A stretch of 64,000 nucleotides of DNA from Chalciporus piperatus (taxonomy: Eukaryota; Basidiomycota; Agaricomycetes; Boletales; Boletaceae): contig JBBPTG010000019.1 in assembly GCA_038093975.1 (NCBI GenBank), forward strand, positions 124,001-188,000. The letters run 5' to 3'. Below the pieces are notes generated by a model. That model was not told the origin of the DNA. It made no database searches and saw only the letters and a program-made list of their open reading frames with translations. The translations under genes were made by a program, and so were the position numbers. Shown in pieces: positions 20,424 through 34,544 of this stretch. Each line of letters starts with the position of its first letter. Position 1 is the first letter of the stretch.

Positions 20424-21000
20424 GGCATTCGTCGCGCAACGGCACGACAGGAGAAGGCAGATTCAGTGGAGGAGAGCCATTTAGATATCTTCAACGCCCT
20501 TGAGTTGTATCGATTGTTTCGGAATTTGGACATTTGCTTTCGCTGGAGGTACCAGATACATACTCATCTCATAATGGTCTCTCAGATTAAAGCCTGCCCT
20601 TTGATAGCCACACAAATGCAAAAAAAAACACCCACTGTCTGAGTCTCTCGTGAAGGACTTGGAGATCTAAGGAACACAGCTAGGTACTTACGATTGGTGG
20701 CCTCCGACTTATCATAGCCAATTCCCACTGAGCGATATCTCGATCAGCACGCTGCAGGGTGCACTGCCACACCTACAGGTACTAACTTGAAGTACTGCTG
20801 TCTCGGTTCTGTCTGCACCAATGTCACCCCGGACAAATTCTGGGTCCCATCCTCGGTCGCTCAGAGTCGTGCTTATCTAGTGTACTCGATGTAAACAGAA
20901 AGTTAAACTCCAGCCATAGAAGGGGTTTCCGAATTTCTCGGGCACGCGAACAGCTGACGAATCTGGCAATATTGATTGACTCTTCGATACCGACCACAAT
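20424..21000. other. Intergenic between SEC62 and RIB3
   Basis: Contains the 3' end of SEC62 and the RIB3 promoter region. A short A-run lies near 20619-20627. No gene was seen. Confidence 0.5.
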
Positions 21001-21793
21001 ATGTCCTCATGGCGTCCTATTCGCTTGAAAGAATTACCCCATCGGACGAACTTTACGTTTGATTCGGTCAAAGATGCACTGGACGCTTTTTCCAACGGGG
21101 AACCCGTAGTTGTTATGGACGACGAATCGAGGGAAAACGAAGGCGATATCATCATGTCGGCGAGCAAATGTACGACCGAGGCCATGGCTTGGATCATCAA
21201 ATATACAAGGTCGGTCGACCGAGTACTCCGTTGTGTCTCCTGACACGTCTTCAGTGGATTCATCTGTATATCTCTGCCGGAGAAACGCCTCGGGGAACTG
21301 AATATCCCTATGATGGTTCCGCAGAATGAAGAACGTCATCGCACGGCCTATACCATAACTGTCGACTACAAACATGGTTTGTAGTCATCGATTCATCCTT
21401 CCGAAGACATTGTGTCGGTGACATGAGGTCTAATCAGGTACAACTACGGGAATATCTGCACACGACCGCGCCCTCACAGTTCGGAAGCTCGTCGACCCTT
21501 CTGCGATCGCTTTGGACTTCACACGACCGGGTCATATGGTTCCTTTACGAGGATGTGAAGGTGGTGTGTTGGTGCGGAGGGGACATACAGAATGCGGTAT
21601 CGACTTGTGCATGCTCACCAATCAGCCCGAGGGTGGTGTGCTGTGCGAGCTGGTAAACGACGATGAGACGGGAAGTATGGCTCGGCGGGATGATTGTAGA
21701 ACCTTTGCCGACCAGTGGGGTCTCAAAATGATTAGCGTAGCGATGCTTGCAGAGTACAGAAGGTCCCTCGCGAACTCGACAGCGAGTCATTGA
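21001..21793 (+). CDS. RIB3: 3,4-dihydroxy-2-butanone 4-phosphate synthase
   Basis: Exons 21001-21209, 21255-21376 and 21438-21793 encode 228 residues, the normal length for the enzyme. Active-site landmarks are present: [10 protein letters not shown] near the N-terminus, the flexible loop region, RPGHMVPLR, and HTECGIDLC. The enzyme converts ribulose 5-phosphate to DHBP and formate, supplying the four-carbon unit of riboflavin, and needs Mg2+. No damage is visible. It lies on the same strand as SEC62 but is not functionally linked to it. Confidence 0.93.
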
Positions 21794-22783
21794 TACTCGA
21801 ATACTAAAACTCGTCCTATCAATGCGCTCATTTCATTGGTACTTACTTAGTCCAAGTGGTCTTACTCAGTTGGCCCTGTGAAACTCCACCTCGTACTTGC
21901 CTCGTACAACAGATCAGATGATGTGTTCACTAAAAGCAGAACAACTCACCATGAAGAGCGTCATCCTGACTTGCCTAGAAAGCTCATGATCAGCTGCTCA
22001 CCATCTTAGTCCGGGTTTTGAAAGTCTGGCAAAGCTGCTGCACGAAAATCCATGATGCACACTATGATCAAGATCAGATGAAACTTCTCACAGTAGGATG
22101 TTACTTGGTTGAGAGTGTAGTTCAGAGGGCGAGGGTCGTGGTCGCCATTCTCCACCGTGAGTGGAGTCCCGCGAATCGAGAGCACTGGTATTCTTGAATC
22201 TTGGCAAGCATCGAGTTTGACGCACCCTCCCACTAGTCTGACGAGGCACTGGTAGAGACTGGTAGTCACCAGTGGTATATAGGCGAGTTAGGGCCATTCG
22301 CCATGACTGCTCAGCGCTCAGCTGTACGCAACATCCAGAATATCGAGATGGTCTGCGGAGATTGGCAAGCATTTGCCATTGCAGCGCTTGGGAATCCGAA
22401 TTGCTTGCATCCAGCCATCAAGTTTGGATCGTACCCAACTACCACGTACCGGAGTAGGTAGTGCTGAAGAACCTCGAAGAACTTATCATAACAAACCTTT
22501 ATGAAGGACCTGATTAAGCAGGGAGTCCCATAGGCTCCCATGCATCCCGAGCGACGTAGAGCCGTTCACTCGGAGATATGCATAGTGTCAGCCTTACAAA
22601 TCTAACTCATTGTACCAGGGATTGTCCGGACTCTACTGGGTGTTGCAACTTTGACCGTCACCGTCACCGTGTTGGACATCCTCTCCGAGCCTGGCCATCT
22701 AAACCGGACGCTCCTTATCATAATCACAAGCCTTGCTCGACACAAATACAACCATCGAAACTCTTCAAATTTTGAGGTCGTCC
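21794..22783. other. Intergenic, no supported gene
   Basis: About 1 kb with only short overlapping frames and no recognisable motif or repeat. Confidence 0.5.
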
Positions 22784-24011
<1,228 letters not shown>

Positions 24012-24102
24012 TACCACATCAGGCCAGAGTGTACCTAGTATACCTCGCGAATTATAGGCTCACTCACCGTCTTCCCATCAGACGCTTGACTACTACGATC
24101 GA

Positions 24103-25945
24103 TTGATTGCAAGCAATGACGAGCGTTGTCTGGAGACCCGACACGGGCCACCACTTCAGCCAGGCAATTTATACAGACCCGACATCCTCGCGGTGATCGA
24201 TCAGCTCAAGCCCCAGCTGAGAGATCTGAGCGATAAAATCCACGGTACGGGGGTGGATGTGTCGAGTTTGTATGGCCTCGCGACTGATCGTCCGCAGCTC
24301 GTCCCGAGTTGATGTTTGAAGAACGGTACGTACGCTGCTGGCTGACTTATAGTGCATTGTGCTGAATCCCTGCAATAGTTATGCTCATGACGTGTATTCG
24401 GAATTCATGGAGAAACAAGGATTCGTGGTTCAGAAGCACTACCTGCTCGAGACCGCCTGGGTAGCCACTTACACCCATGGCCAGGGCGGTCGCGTCCTTG
24501 GTGTGAATTCTGAGATGGATGCATTACCCGGAATTGGACATGCATGCGGCCACAACTTGATCGGCATCGCATGGTGAGTTCTCCTTTGGCTTACGACCAG
24601 GTGCCGCTGTGTAAACGAAATCATGTACTTAGCTGAAGAGGGAGGATTTTGCAAGGTCCGGTTGTGGGATAAGGGAGCCTACGAGGAAATGGACGTCTGT
24701 CTCATGTATGGCTTCGCTTCTCGTGGACCAGACTCTGCCTGTTTCGCTGAGCTTCATTGCCCAGGTGCCACCCAGCGCCAGGCCCACCTTACTCTGTCAG
24801 TCTCAGTAGCTCGCTGGCTATGATGCGTCGCCAAATTGACTAGTCACACGTAAGTGGTGAATCAGACCCCCGTCAGTGTAATGATATATCTTTTCCTGAA
24901 GACACCATGTACACGATGTGTCGGTTTGATCTGTTGCCGCAAGAGTCCGACATTGGTGTACGCTAGAACAGCAGCGTCAAGAGCGTTGGTTCCTTCCCAG
25001 GGGGGCTCAAGCCTGCATGGGCGCTAAATAGAAAGATTGGGCACCTAACAGTTCGTACCTTTCTTGTCCATGATAACCTATTCTGAACGACTCTCTCAGT
25101 CATACCTGATAATGCCAAGCCCTAGCTGTTATTCCGCAAGGACTTCTCGATGGCGTCAATGACTCGGAAGATGGTTTGTTCGGGCGCCCACGACCAAGGA
25201 AGTTTATGGGACAGCAGATCGAGTCAAAGCATGCTTCGAGTGTGTTGCCCCATTCTCGTCCCTTTCCTGTACTGAATTTGTGTCAAAGGGGTGCCGCTAT
25301 GGCCACTGGAACCACGATGACGATTAGCAACGAATCTCTCGGTAACGAGGTTGTGCAGAACAAAGTACTCGGTACGCCGGTCAACTGCCTCACCGTCAGA
25401 CATCTCACAACACAAATAATCAACAGGCGAAGAAATTGCGGATGCATCAGGAACCAGCACGGCGACATTGACTATGAGTGGGGTATTTCAAGTGCCTCGA
25501 CGGACTTTGTGAGTGTTCATCCTGCAGTGGAGACTGAACGGCTGAATATCTTTCTTAGGGGAATATTAGCTATTGTATGCATGTTCCTTTCCTCCACACT
25601 CCGTTTTCTAACATGTACCAGTGATGCCCGGACTCCACCCTGGGTTCTGTAGGTATCTCTATTACCTCATGAGACCTATCTGATGAAGTTTTGTCCAGCA
25701 ATCCCCACTGTATCGGGTGGAGGAAACCACACGAGAGAATTCGCAGCAGCAGCGGCCACAGACCTCGCGCACGAGGCATGCTACAACGTATCAAAGGCAC
25801 TCGCACACGTAGGGATGAGGGTGATAACGGACGGGGAGTTCCTGAAGAAGGTTATCATTTTGCGCATTGACACCGCTCTGTGTTGACATGGTCGGTCGTT
25901 GTAGATGAAAGATGCGTTTGAAGAGGATAAGAGAGCGAGGCAATG
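24103..25945 (+). pseudogene. M20 family metallopeptidase, decayed
   Basis: The 5' exons join well through introns at 24245-24296 and about 24329-24378. They read YRPDILAVIDQLKPQLRDLS, KIHARPELMFEERYAHD and GVNSEMDALPGIGHACGHNL; the last is the metal-binding core of the M20 amidohydrolase group. The next fragment (AEEGGFCKVRLWDKGAYEEMDVCLM, from about 24634) lacks roughly 25-30 family residues before it. The dimerisation and middle region is almost gone between 24830 and 25500. Recognisable scraps are SASTDFVSVHPAV (about 25490) and the C-terminal NHTREFAAAAATDLAHEACYN...FEEDKRARQ ending at 25945. Loss of central sequence makes function unlikely. Confidence 0.75.
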
Positions 25946-27924
25946 AGGCAAGGGTAAATGGCTGGAACGACATTTTACGATAAGGGGTGGACAACGTTAG
26001 TCCAAAAGCTCGCAATCGCAGTACCCTGCGCGCATGAGGATTTGTTCAATCGTGTACAACCAATCGATAAGGGAGGGGTGTGGGTATCTCCATCGACAAC
26101 CTGCGGATGATTGGGAGCTCGAGGGCGGGTGATGTCACTGATGTGTAGTCGCTCGTAGTCTGGTGACCAGACTAAGTCGCTCGGTGTTTACTATAAATGA
26201 CCACCTTTGGTCTCAAGCACGAGAAATGGTTATGAGCGGGAGGTTTCCGCGGACTAGAGCAGTTAATCCTCCGAGTTGAGGGAAGACATTCGTTTACCCT
26301 CGTTGCAGTGACTCTCAGCCTCTCAGGAGCACTCAGTTCATAACAATAGCCCTCCGGGCGCTCCTGGACCCCCCAGTCCTTTCCCACGGTGTTGTGTGCA
26401 CTCTTGGTGAAGTGCGAGTGCTGCACATCTTCGATAGCACGCTATTACGGACACGTATTGTACGTGTAAGTGTACGGTGTAGCTAGTCCCACGTCATTCC
26501 GAGATGCCTTTCCACTGCGTCCCGAACCGCTGTCGATAGAGCTCCTGGCGTGTAATCGATACACGCTACCAGTACAGACCCGAAACGTTCCGAATCTGGC
26601 CATCTAGCCATTCGTTACTTCAAGCATGAGGACAGCAACTCAGTTGCTTACCGGTGATGAATTTCCCTGAAACAATTTCGAAAAGTTTCGAAGGTGAACG
26701 CTCTCACGACGGACGGATCAGTACTGTCGACGAGTAGGAAACCATTCGGCAGGTTAGCCGACACTTCCACTGTATGTGCAGTCAGTTAAGCCAATCGCAA
26801 ACTGTGTCAAGACAGATCAAGACAGACCTCGTTCGCGACGTAGAGCAGGTGCGTTGTCGATGGAGTTGCCGACGACGATGACTGAACATACGAGCACCGG
26901 ATCTGTATCGCGACGCTCGACTGTCGCGGTATTCGTTAGTGCCACGAACGCCAGCACGGTTCGTTACTTACGGAGTAAAAAAGTGTCCATGGTTGAGCAC
27001 TCAGTAGCTGAACGACCCCGGGCTAATTGTCAGCGTAGCGCTACGGGGAGCCGACTGTCATTTAGGGTCCCCATTGTCGATATGCAGCGCGACGATCCTC
27101 GTCTCGTTCGTTACCGATCCAGTTTCCCTGGGACACTATCAATTTGCCACAAATGAAATTCATCGAGATTTCAGTCGTTAGTCAACTTCTTATCGGTAAC
27201 GTATGGATCCACGCTCACGATCGACAGACGCTATCAAATTTGCAACGCACGATATTCATCGAGATGTTAGTCACGAGTCAAGTTCTTCTCGGTAATGTAT
27301 GTGTGGATCCCCGCTGACGGTCGACAACGCGACACGAAAGCGGTGAAGGCGCCGGGAACGGAGATGGCCTCGACATGCAGCGCTACGATCCGACAGTCTC
27401 TCTCGAACGGTGCCTGCGAGACATCGGCAGTGAATGCGCAAGGAACGCCACCATCGTAGTTTATCTCGATGCGGATCCTGTTTCCCTGGGACACTATCTA
27501 TTTGCAACGCATGATACGACGGTCGACAACGCGACACGAAAGCGGTGAAGGCGCCAGGAACGGTGATGGCCTCGACATGCTGCGCCACGATCGTAGTCTC
27601 TCTCGACACGGTGCCTGTTTCCCTGGGATGCTAACAATTTGCAAGCCGGACATTCATCGAGCTTTCAGTCAGGAGTCGAGTTCTTATCGGTAACGTAGGA
27701 TCCACCATGGTGATAGAGCACGCGACACAGAGGGACGCCTGTGAGCCTTTTTCCCGTTGGGGTGTCTCGCGAAATGGCTTGGCTTTGTGACAAGAGGGAA
27801 CATAAACAGATCTTCATTGAGGTTGTCACGTCACGGTTACAATCCAAGTCAGTCAGAGTGTATGTAGCTTTGCGTTACGTAGGTTTGCGTTGTATATAAC
27901 TTTGCATGCGCGTAGCAGCCACGG
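25946..27924. other. Non-coding repetitive spacer
   Basis: No coding frame of note. The right half is built from degenerate repeats (next entry); the left half shows nothing recognisable. Confidence 0.5.
27120..27715. repeat. Degenerate tandem repeats of about 200 bp or less
   Basis: Three blocks recur in rotating order. Block one is GTTTCCCTGGGACACTATC (27121, 27480, 27617). Block two is ATTCATCGAG...TTCTTATCGGTAACGTA (27155, 27252, 27652). Block three is CGACAACGCGACACGAAAGC (27322, 27525), with 60-70 bases of strong similarity beyond it. Confidence 0.75.
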
Positions 27925-28755
27925 TCAATAACACTTGGGAAGACGTGAACATCGGTAGGTGTACGGAGGCTTTATTGTTACGCACGAGCGGTTTGTATGA
28001 AGTCTTTTGTTGTCTTTAAGGCAGAACGCCATACTGAAAATGTCTGTTTGGCTCGCCGTTAGCACCTGTTGCGCATAGGTTTGAACATTGGGAACCCACG
28101 TTGCTACCGCCAGCGCCACGAGAGCAAAGTCTTCCGTAGCTATGTCTGTCACGCTCGATGGCGTAGTGTCGGACACTTGCGTGACCAGTACACCTCCTTG
28201 CACTGTCAAACGCTCCTCACCGAAATGGTGCCTCATTCGGTTTGCGAAGCCGACGTTGTTCAAGCATCCGAATGACCTTGACATCCCGGGGTCGATGTAA
28301 AATACCGCCAGAGCATGAGGGAGACATAGTTTGGCTTCTCCAGAAAGTGTCAACTCCTTCACTACATCCGTGCGGATAAACGAAGGGTTCCTGCGTCTCT
28401 TCGGTTCCCGTTCGATAGTCATCCAATCCAGGAAGTTGGCGTTCCACGCGGGTGTGGTCGGCGGTGAGATGTCGTCGACGTCGTAGTCAATGTCACTGGT
28501 TTTGTACGGATCCAGGTACATGGATGCTAGTACGTTCGCGAACCGTTGATTGGTGCACTCATGATCAGTTATCGGTACTTGCACAGGGAGGTAGGTCTCG
28601 CACAGTGGAGCGAATACCAAACCTTGTACGCATCTGGCGTACGTCTTCAGTCAAGCGCAGTTAGACAATGTCTTTCCAGCGTTCAACGTCGCACGTACAG
28701 TGGATTGGCGAGAGACCGTTCTGTCAATGTTGTTGATTTCTTTCTGAGTCGACAT
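27925..28755 (-). CDS. Hypothetical two-exon protein in Helitron-linked cluster
   Basis: The start at 28755 (MSTQKEINNIDRTVSRQST) joins through an intron of about 54 bp to a long exon (TYARCVQGLVFAPLCETYLP, continuing to 27925), about 258 residues in total. The join removes an in-frame stop and places a CTGAC-like branch site near the acceptor. The protein is mixed alpha/beta in feel with an acidic stretch (KTSDIDYDVDDISPP). No known domain was recognised. It is the leftmost of several minus-strand genes up to the Helitron helicase. Confidence 0.5.
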
Positions 28756-28853
28756 GAGAGTGTTGCGTACGATGCGAACGCGTGGTGGGCAAGAGTCTTA
28801 CAGGAAAATCAAATTGTTTCGTTATGTAGTACAGAACGACTACGGCACGCAAA

Positions 28854-30337
28854 TTAAATTTCGATGCATTCTCGAGACGCTACCGCTTTCTGCTGAGCAA
28901 TCTGTATGATGGATACGCATTTCAGTTCCAGCTTCGTGCGCCAGGTCTTCCAACTTTTGTCAGACTGGTCTGTTACACCGGCAGGATACCTTTGGATATG
29001 AGCTTCCACCAGGACGATGTCCCCCGCGTTCAGTTCCTTAGGCGAATAGGTGTTCATCTGAGATTTGTCTGTCGAGAATTTTTCGCGCCCATCGTAGACT
29101 GCAGTGAACGGTGCCGCCTACAAAACTCTTGAGTGTTGGCAATAAAACTTGCTAGGCAATGCTTACGGTCGTTCTGCCGAATTGTCTGATTTTTCCTGGA
29201 AAGCAAGTTGCTTTCACGTCACCCCAGTCGTCGTTATATTCTGAACGGGGATCGTGAGTCAAAGTAAGCCACTTTCGTTCGCCCACTTACGCAGCTTAGG
29301 GTTGCTAAGGTTGGAAATGATGCCTTTGCATTCGTTTGCAGTCCCTTGTGAGATGGGAATCACGACGATGCCGAACATATTCAGAGGTTCGCCGTTCTTT
29401 TCCAGAGCAATTTCTGAAAGGCGACCGAGGATCCATACAGTGACGGGCTCGGATGACGGCATTGCACACCAGTAGGTAGAGGTATTGGCGAGAGCCCGCT
29501 TGTGTCCCCATCCACATGAGTCCGGAAGTTCCTCCACGCTGTACGTGTTATTAGTTTTCGAGTTGCAGTTCGCGAACTTGAGGAACCGACTGGATTTGGT
29601 GAGATCCATGCATTTTAGCAAACGCGCCACGTACATGATGGTAGCAGCATCATACTGAAAGAGAATTTCAGGGTGCATAACGACCACAAACGGATCGTTA
29701 TCATATCCGTATACATATATTTTCTCGCCAGCGTCAGTATGTTTCCCTTTATCTGGATCGTTCGTCACGTTAGGGGCCAACGGACACGCTCGACAGACTT
29801 ACCAGCGCCCTCAACATTTTCAGCGGTAGCGTCGTTCGCCTCCAAAACATCTACGTCTGGCATTCTGTCTGCTGCTGGGCCGGATTCATTGTCAAGTACC
29901 GAGACGTAGGAATTTGGGACAGACCGTGCTCTTCGCCAGACGAGGGACCCTCATTTTTAGGTTCTGTTTCCTCACCATTCACGGCAATGCCGCCCTGTGC
30001 GGTATCATCTGCAGACGAATTTTCTGAAACGTCCAAACGTGCCATTGCAGGCATCAGAACCTTCGAAGGACTGGAAGGCTGCAAACTTTCAATTAACGTT
30101 ATATCTCGGCAACAGCAGTGTCATACGTTTTCGTCGGTATGCCCCGCAACATGTAACTGTGGCGTTGGCGACAAGGTTCGTGACCTAGAGGTAACGTTTT
30201 CAGTGGTAGGAATCGCTCTGTGATGTTTTCAGTCTGACAGAATCTGCTTGTCGACATCAAGACACATACTTTGTTTTCTTTGTCGGACTGTCTTCGGTAT
30301 CTGCTGAATTGTCGTTCTTTCTCTTCCTTGGTGACAT
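28854..30337 (-). CDS. Hypothetical multi-exon protein with nuclear-type N-terminus
   Basis: The start at 30337 gives MSPRKRKNDNSADTEDSPTK, a basic, nuclear-localisation-like N-terminus. An acidic linker (SENSSADDTAQGGIAVNGEE; DVDVLEANDATAENVEG) follows. The folded part contains KIYVYGYDNDPFVVVMHPEI, SYWCAMPSS-like and VWILGRLSEIALEKNG segments, then AAPFTAVYDGREKFSTDK. The C-terminus is ELNAGDIVLVEAHIQRYP...WRTKLELKCVSIIQIA. That last block (acidic turn, two beta-rich strands, a basic gap, another strand) is also seen at the end of the gene at 30937. I suspect an OB-like nucleic-acid-binding fold, by inference only. Some exon joins between 29800 and 30200 are unresolved. Confidence 0.5.
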
Positions 30338-30937
30338 GGCGAGGTCGACGTCGATAACGTTGATGTGTACTTTGGGTTTATGCGAGGGGCGAGGTTCGAT
30401 CTTTATTGTCACTGGCACGATTACATACCAATCCTCCTAACTTTGTGTCATCCCATCTGAACCAATTTGGTCGGGCGCAGTAATTGGTATTTGCGGTGAT
30501 GTGCCTGATCCACCGCCGACGATGTATTCTAAGCAGTCATGCGACTGATAACACGTTCTCTTGGCTGTTAGCAACCATTTGCAGTGATAACTTTAGCGCA
30601 GTCCCGAGTCAGTCGTCCTCCGAATCGTCGTTACGTGTCAAATGGTTGTACAAGGTGGTCCCTGTCAAGAATAAACATTTGCATTTTGGTCATTTCGGTG
30701 AATTTGGAGGTATTGTGTCAGGACATTTCGTTCTGGCTCTGAGAAGGCTGACTTTGCTTGACGTGTGCGTACAGTATTGCGCGGTATGGTCTGTTCCTGG
30801 CAAGGCAACGTCTGCTCTTTTTTTTTGGGCGGGTAAAGTCTGAAGTAAGATAGCTAAGACTGAGAACGTTTACTGTTACGAGCGATTTGTGAACTCTGAA
30901 GCAACACGGACAACACATTGTTAACCTTCAGCAACTT

Positions 30938-31948
30938 CAAGCGTTTTTAGTGCCGACTACTAACTGCGTTGACAAGTCAGCGTTAGCCGTCTCCGAAGAT
31001 GTGTACATACCTCTGCGATGTCAGATGCAGTGCGTAGTTGGACAACATGCAACGGTTTAAGGTAAATCCGCACGAAGGGGAGGCTGCGTCTACCACGGCG
31101 GACCACAATGTCAAATTCTACCCACACGTCGAGAAAATCACCCTCCGCCAGGGCGGTGGCAGCGCAAGGTACCAGTGTAGACCCAACGCAGCGTTCTATC
31201 GTTAACATTTCGGTGACCACCCAATCGGTGGCGATACTGGCAGCGAGGTTGGCAGGATCGTCTTCTGCGGTCAAAATGCTTTGGTCGACCCCGACGGCAG
31301 CAGAAACCTACGGAAGAGTTTTTCAGTTAATGTGCGACGACTTTATCGCCAGTACCAAATACCTTAGTGAATACACGATGCTGCAGCGTCAAAGGTTGAC
31401 CAGCGGGCTGGCTTTGTGCTTCGGAGCCGCCCAAACTAGCGTGAACGAGTCGGCGAATGTTGCTCACAGCAATAAGGTACGGTTCCCAAATTTGCTCGTT
31501 GCCGCCGCAATGTAATGATAGAGTTTGTTTCGCTTTAATGGCTCCTTCGGCGGATCTGTTTTCAGATCAGTGTAGGTCACGTAACACGAGGAGGAACACC
31601 TACTGATCCCAGTCTCCGAACACAGACAGGTTGTGCGGACCCAAGAATCCTTGCAAACGTACAGTCACAGGCATGAGGTCTCTGATTCCTTCGCGCAAAG
31701 GTTGTTTGTAGATGAGCTGACAACTTCGAGCTCGTTCGACAATAACCGATCTGGGACAGACGGTTGCCCAATCGCATACATCAACGTATGCGTACGGGAC
31801 CATGTCTGTCCCGTCAGAATCCTCCACTGGCAGGTGACATACTAAGTACTCATCCCATGAATCCTTTACCGGTTTTTGAAGAGAGTCTGAAAAGCAGCGT
31901 TAGAGTAACCTACATAGGATTTCCGTGCCTACCTGAGACGAAAGACAT
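30938..31948 (-). CDS. Hypothetical multi-exon protein, related C-terminal block
   Basis: The start at 31948 (MSFVSDSLQKPVKDSWDEYL) runs through at least four introns to a stop near 30937. Joined exons read VCHLPVEDSDGTDMVPYAYV, QLIYKQPLREGIRDLMPVTV, FGDWDQSAEGAIKAKQTLSL and IWEPYLIAVSNIRRLVHASL. The final long exon contains LAEGDFLDVWVEFDIVVRRG and FVRIYLKPLHVVQLR. All joins keep frame, which supports a real gene. Its end resembles the end of the gene at 28854, so the two may be diverged paralogues. Function unknown. Confidence 0.55.
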
Positions 31949-32327
31949 TTGTGGGCTGGTAGCGACGATGCGGTTGAGCAGGCAGCCTTGACCAATCGGT
32001 TTGTATTCATACTCCAGCTCCGGACCTTACTTGCTTGACAGGAACAGGAAGACGTCAAGGACATTTCATCTGGAGATATGGTATCTAGGGTATGAGTCGC
32101 GCTCCTTTCCATCCAAAAAAAAAAAAACCGTTAACAAATGGTAACATCACAATCACGGGCGTTCATCGCGGAGCGCTGAGCACTGCGCGCCGTACTTGTA
32201 GAGGACGTCGTAACATTGGTCTGTGCACGGCTACTTTTGTTGTCGTTCCTACATGCAAAAGGTAAGCCAGTGCGGTTTTCTGATAGGAACTTGCGCAACA
32301 TCTAACTTGACTTACTGTTCGCAGGCC

Positions 32328-33394
32328 ATGGCTGTCGTTCCATTAGCGCATCAACTATTATTGTCGGATCATATGAACGAAGAGGTGAGGGCTTCAGACT
32401 GATCCTTTACATACGGACGTTAATCTCATATGATTAGATTCGTTACGCGGAGCTATGTGACGGCTTGTTGACGAGCCAGCTACCCACTGAACTTGTCTTC
32501 AAAATACTCGGTCACATGTCTGTGGCTGACATGGTCGCTTACGGAGGGACATCACACAGAAACCGACGAATAATACGCCAAACAATCATTAAACGTTTGC
32601 GACACATCCTGCTACCCATCGTTCGTGATTACCCGGCCTTCTTTGAAATGATGCTCGTCCACCGGGTCGTCATTTCCGGCTCTGCAGCGTTGTACTTCTT
32701 CGACTCCTCTCGAGACTGGTTACCCAATGACCTTGACTTGTACGTTCCTCGTGATCGCTCAGGTCGGGTAATTGCACGCCTGCGAGGGATGGGCTTCGTT
32801 CCCGTGACGCTTCCAGATTTCAAGGCCACAGACTACGATTCCCAAACAGGAGTCAGGAGAGTGACGCGGTTGACGAACGGCTCTCGTCGTATAGACGTCG
32901 TGGAGTCAGCCACGTTCTCCCCCCTGTCTCCAATATTTCGTTTCCACAACACGGCACTCATGAACTACATCAGCGCGTACGGATTTTTTAGCGCGTATCC
33001 TACGCTGACCACGCACGGACTTTCGATGGTCAATCCTTTGCGGTTCGATGGCCACCCCCCCCCCTCAGGCGTTGTAGCTGGACTTCGCAAATATCAGCGC
33101 CGTGGTTATCAACTTACTACCACTCCGTTAACGTGGGGGATGTCCCATCAATGCCGGGTCAGTTTCTATTGTCCGCATACCATCAGGTCAACGTTCGACA
33201 GTGGATGCTTGTACCTTCAAATAAGATGGCACAGTAGCATGGACAAGGGGGATACCGAGGAACGACGCTGTTTTAAGGATCGGAGGGCAGTCGTATGGCA
33301 TTTGGGTGGGGAGTCGTGCGACGGAACTTACGAACCCCTGAAACCATTCGTAACCATGGACGGTGCGAGTTCTTCGTTTGATATCGATGTGTAA
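32328..33394 (+). CDS. F-box protein with nucleotidyltransferase-like motif
   Basis: Exons 32328-32384 and 32438-33394 encode 337 residues. An F-box-like motif (LPTELVFKILGHMSVADMVA) follows a short N-terminus. Next comes ISGSAALYFF (G100-S101) and then NDLDLYV (D117 and D119). A GS followed by DhDh at this spacing is the core signature of polymerase-beta-type nucleotidyltransferases, although here the gap of 15 residues is slightly long. The remaining 200 residues are unrecognised. F-box proteins usually deliver bound targets to SCF ubiquitin ligases; combining that with an NTase-like fold suggests either substrate recognition through a dead NTase fold or a target-modifying enzyme. It is the only plus-strand gene in this cluster. 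Confidence 0.6.
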
Positions 33395-34544
33395 AGTTCG
33401 CTGTGTTCTGTATCTAATCCGTGCCGTACGTCACGACAAAATGTAACGTTGCTTGCGAGCTCTCCCGTTCGCTGGGATTGTGCTTAATGAGCGAAGCTCC
33501 GACTCTCCCAGCGTGATTAACGCATACATTACATTCACGTAGACAGTTCATATGTGTGCCAATCGAATCAACGAAATGGCGTCAAACCAGAACGACTCCA
33601 CTCTGCCAATTCCTCCCAAGTTACCAGACACTCCAGCCCGGGCATTTCGAGATCCCAGCCAGGCTGGTGCGCAAACGATTGGAAGACCAAAGCCTGCTTG
33701 TCAAACGCACGTGACAATACATAGAGTAGGTGCCAAAGGTCACGTAAACCGCACAGGTGAATCAAGGACCCTCGCTTGGCGATGTCGAGCAAGAGGTCTA
33801 AAGAACAAGTTGATCAAGACTTTGCTGGGCTCGAATTAATGTCTCTTACTGAGAAACAACAATTTGCGGGAGGATTCCGTGCCACGCAAAAACGCAGAGG
33901 ATATATGGTATGCAAGTTGGCCGTCGATGAGATTCGTCGAGAACTGAGTTTCGTACGCCTCGACGGTTACTAAGCCTCCAGCGAAAGTTACTGACCATCG
34001 TCAGTTCCACATTGTTTAAAAAGGCAAGAAAACAGCTCAACTGTTCGCGAACACACCGGCGAACGAGGTGTCGTTCGCGTGAACGATAAACGGCTGTAAA
34101 GAGATAGACGACATTTCGACACTGCTCAGTGCATTCGATGGTCTCCTCCGGATTTAAGTTGACCGACACACGCTTCTGAAGTAAGACATTGCACTGAAAC
34201 GCACATCACCAAGGGAACCACACGTTGGGCGATACGAAGAGCACCCCAGGAAAATTTCTTGCCTGCATAGGAAACGTCTGTCACAGCGCCTCCACATTGC
34301 CAATAAATGGGAATGTCTCTCCGCCACCTGAAGGGGAGAGAAATAGAATTGTATTATACCAATTTCTGTCGTTCGACGACGCTTGCGACGTTGAGTAGCA
34401 CGAGCAATACTCACTGACTTGTAATACCGGTCTGAGTGCAACGTAGACGGTGAAGTCGCGGGGAAACCCATTGTTACACGTTGGACCAGAGGACGATATA
34501 AGTACACGGGTTCAAAGAGCCGCTGTCGATCTGAAACAACCTAT
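33395..34544. other. Spacer with weak open frames
   Basis: Small frames occur on both strands (for example plus 33782-33973 and minus 34507-34154) but none has family motifs. The minus frame could be a separate small spliced gene lying downstream of the gene ending at 34545. Confidence 0.4.
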
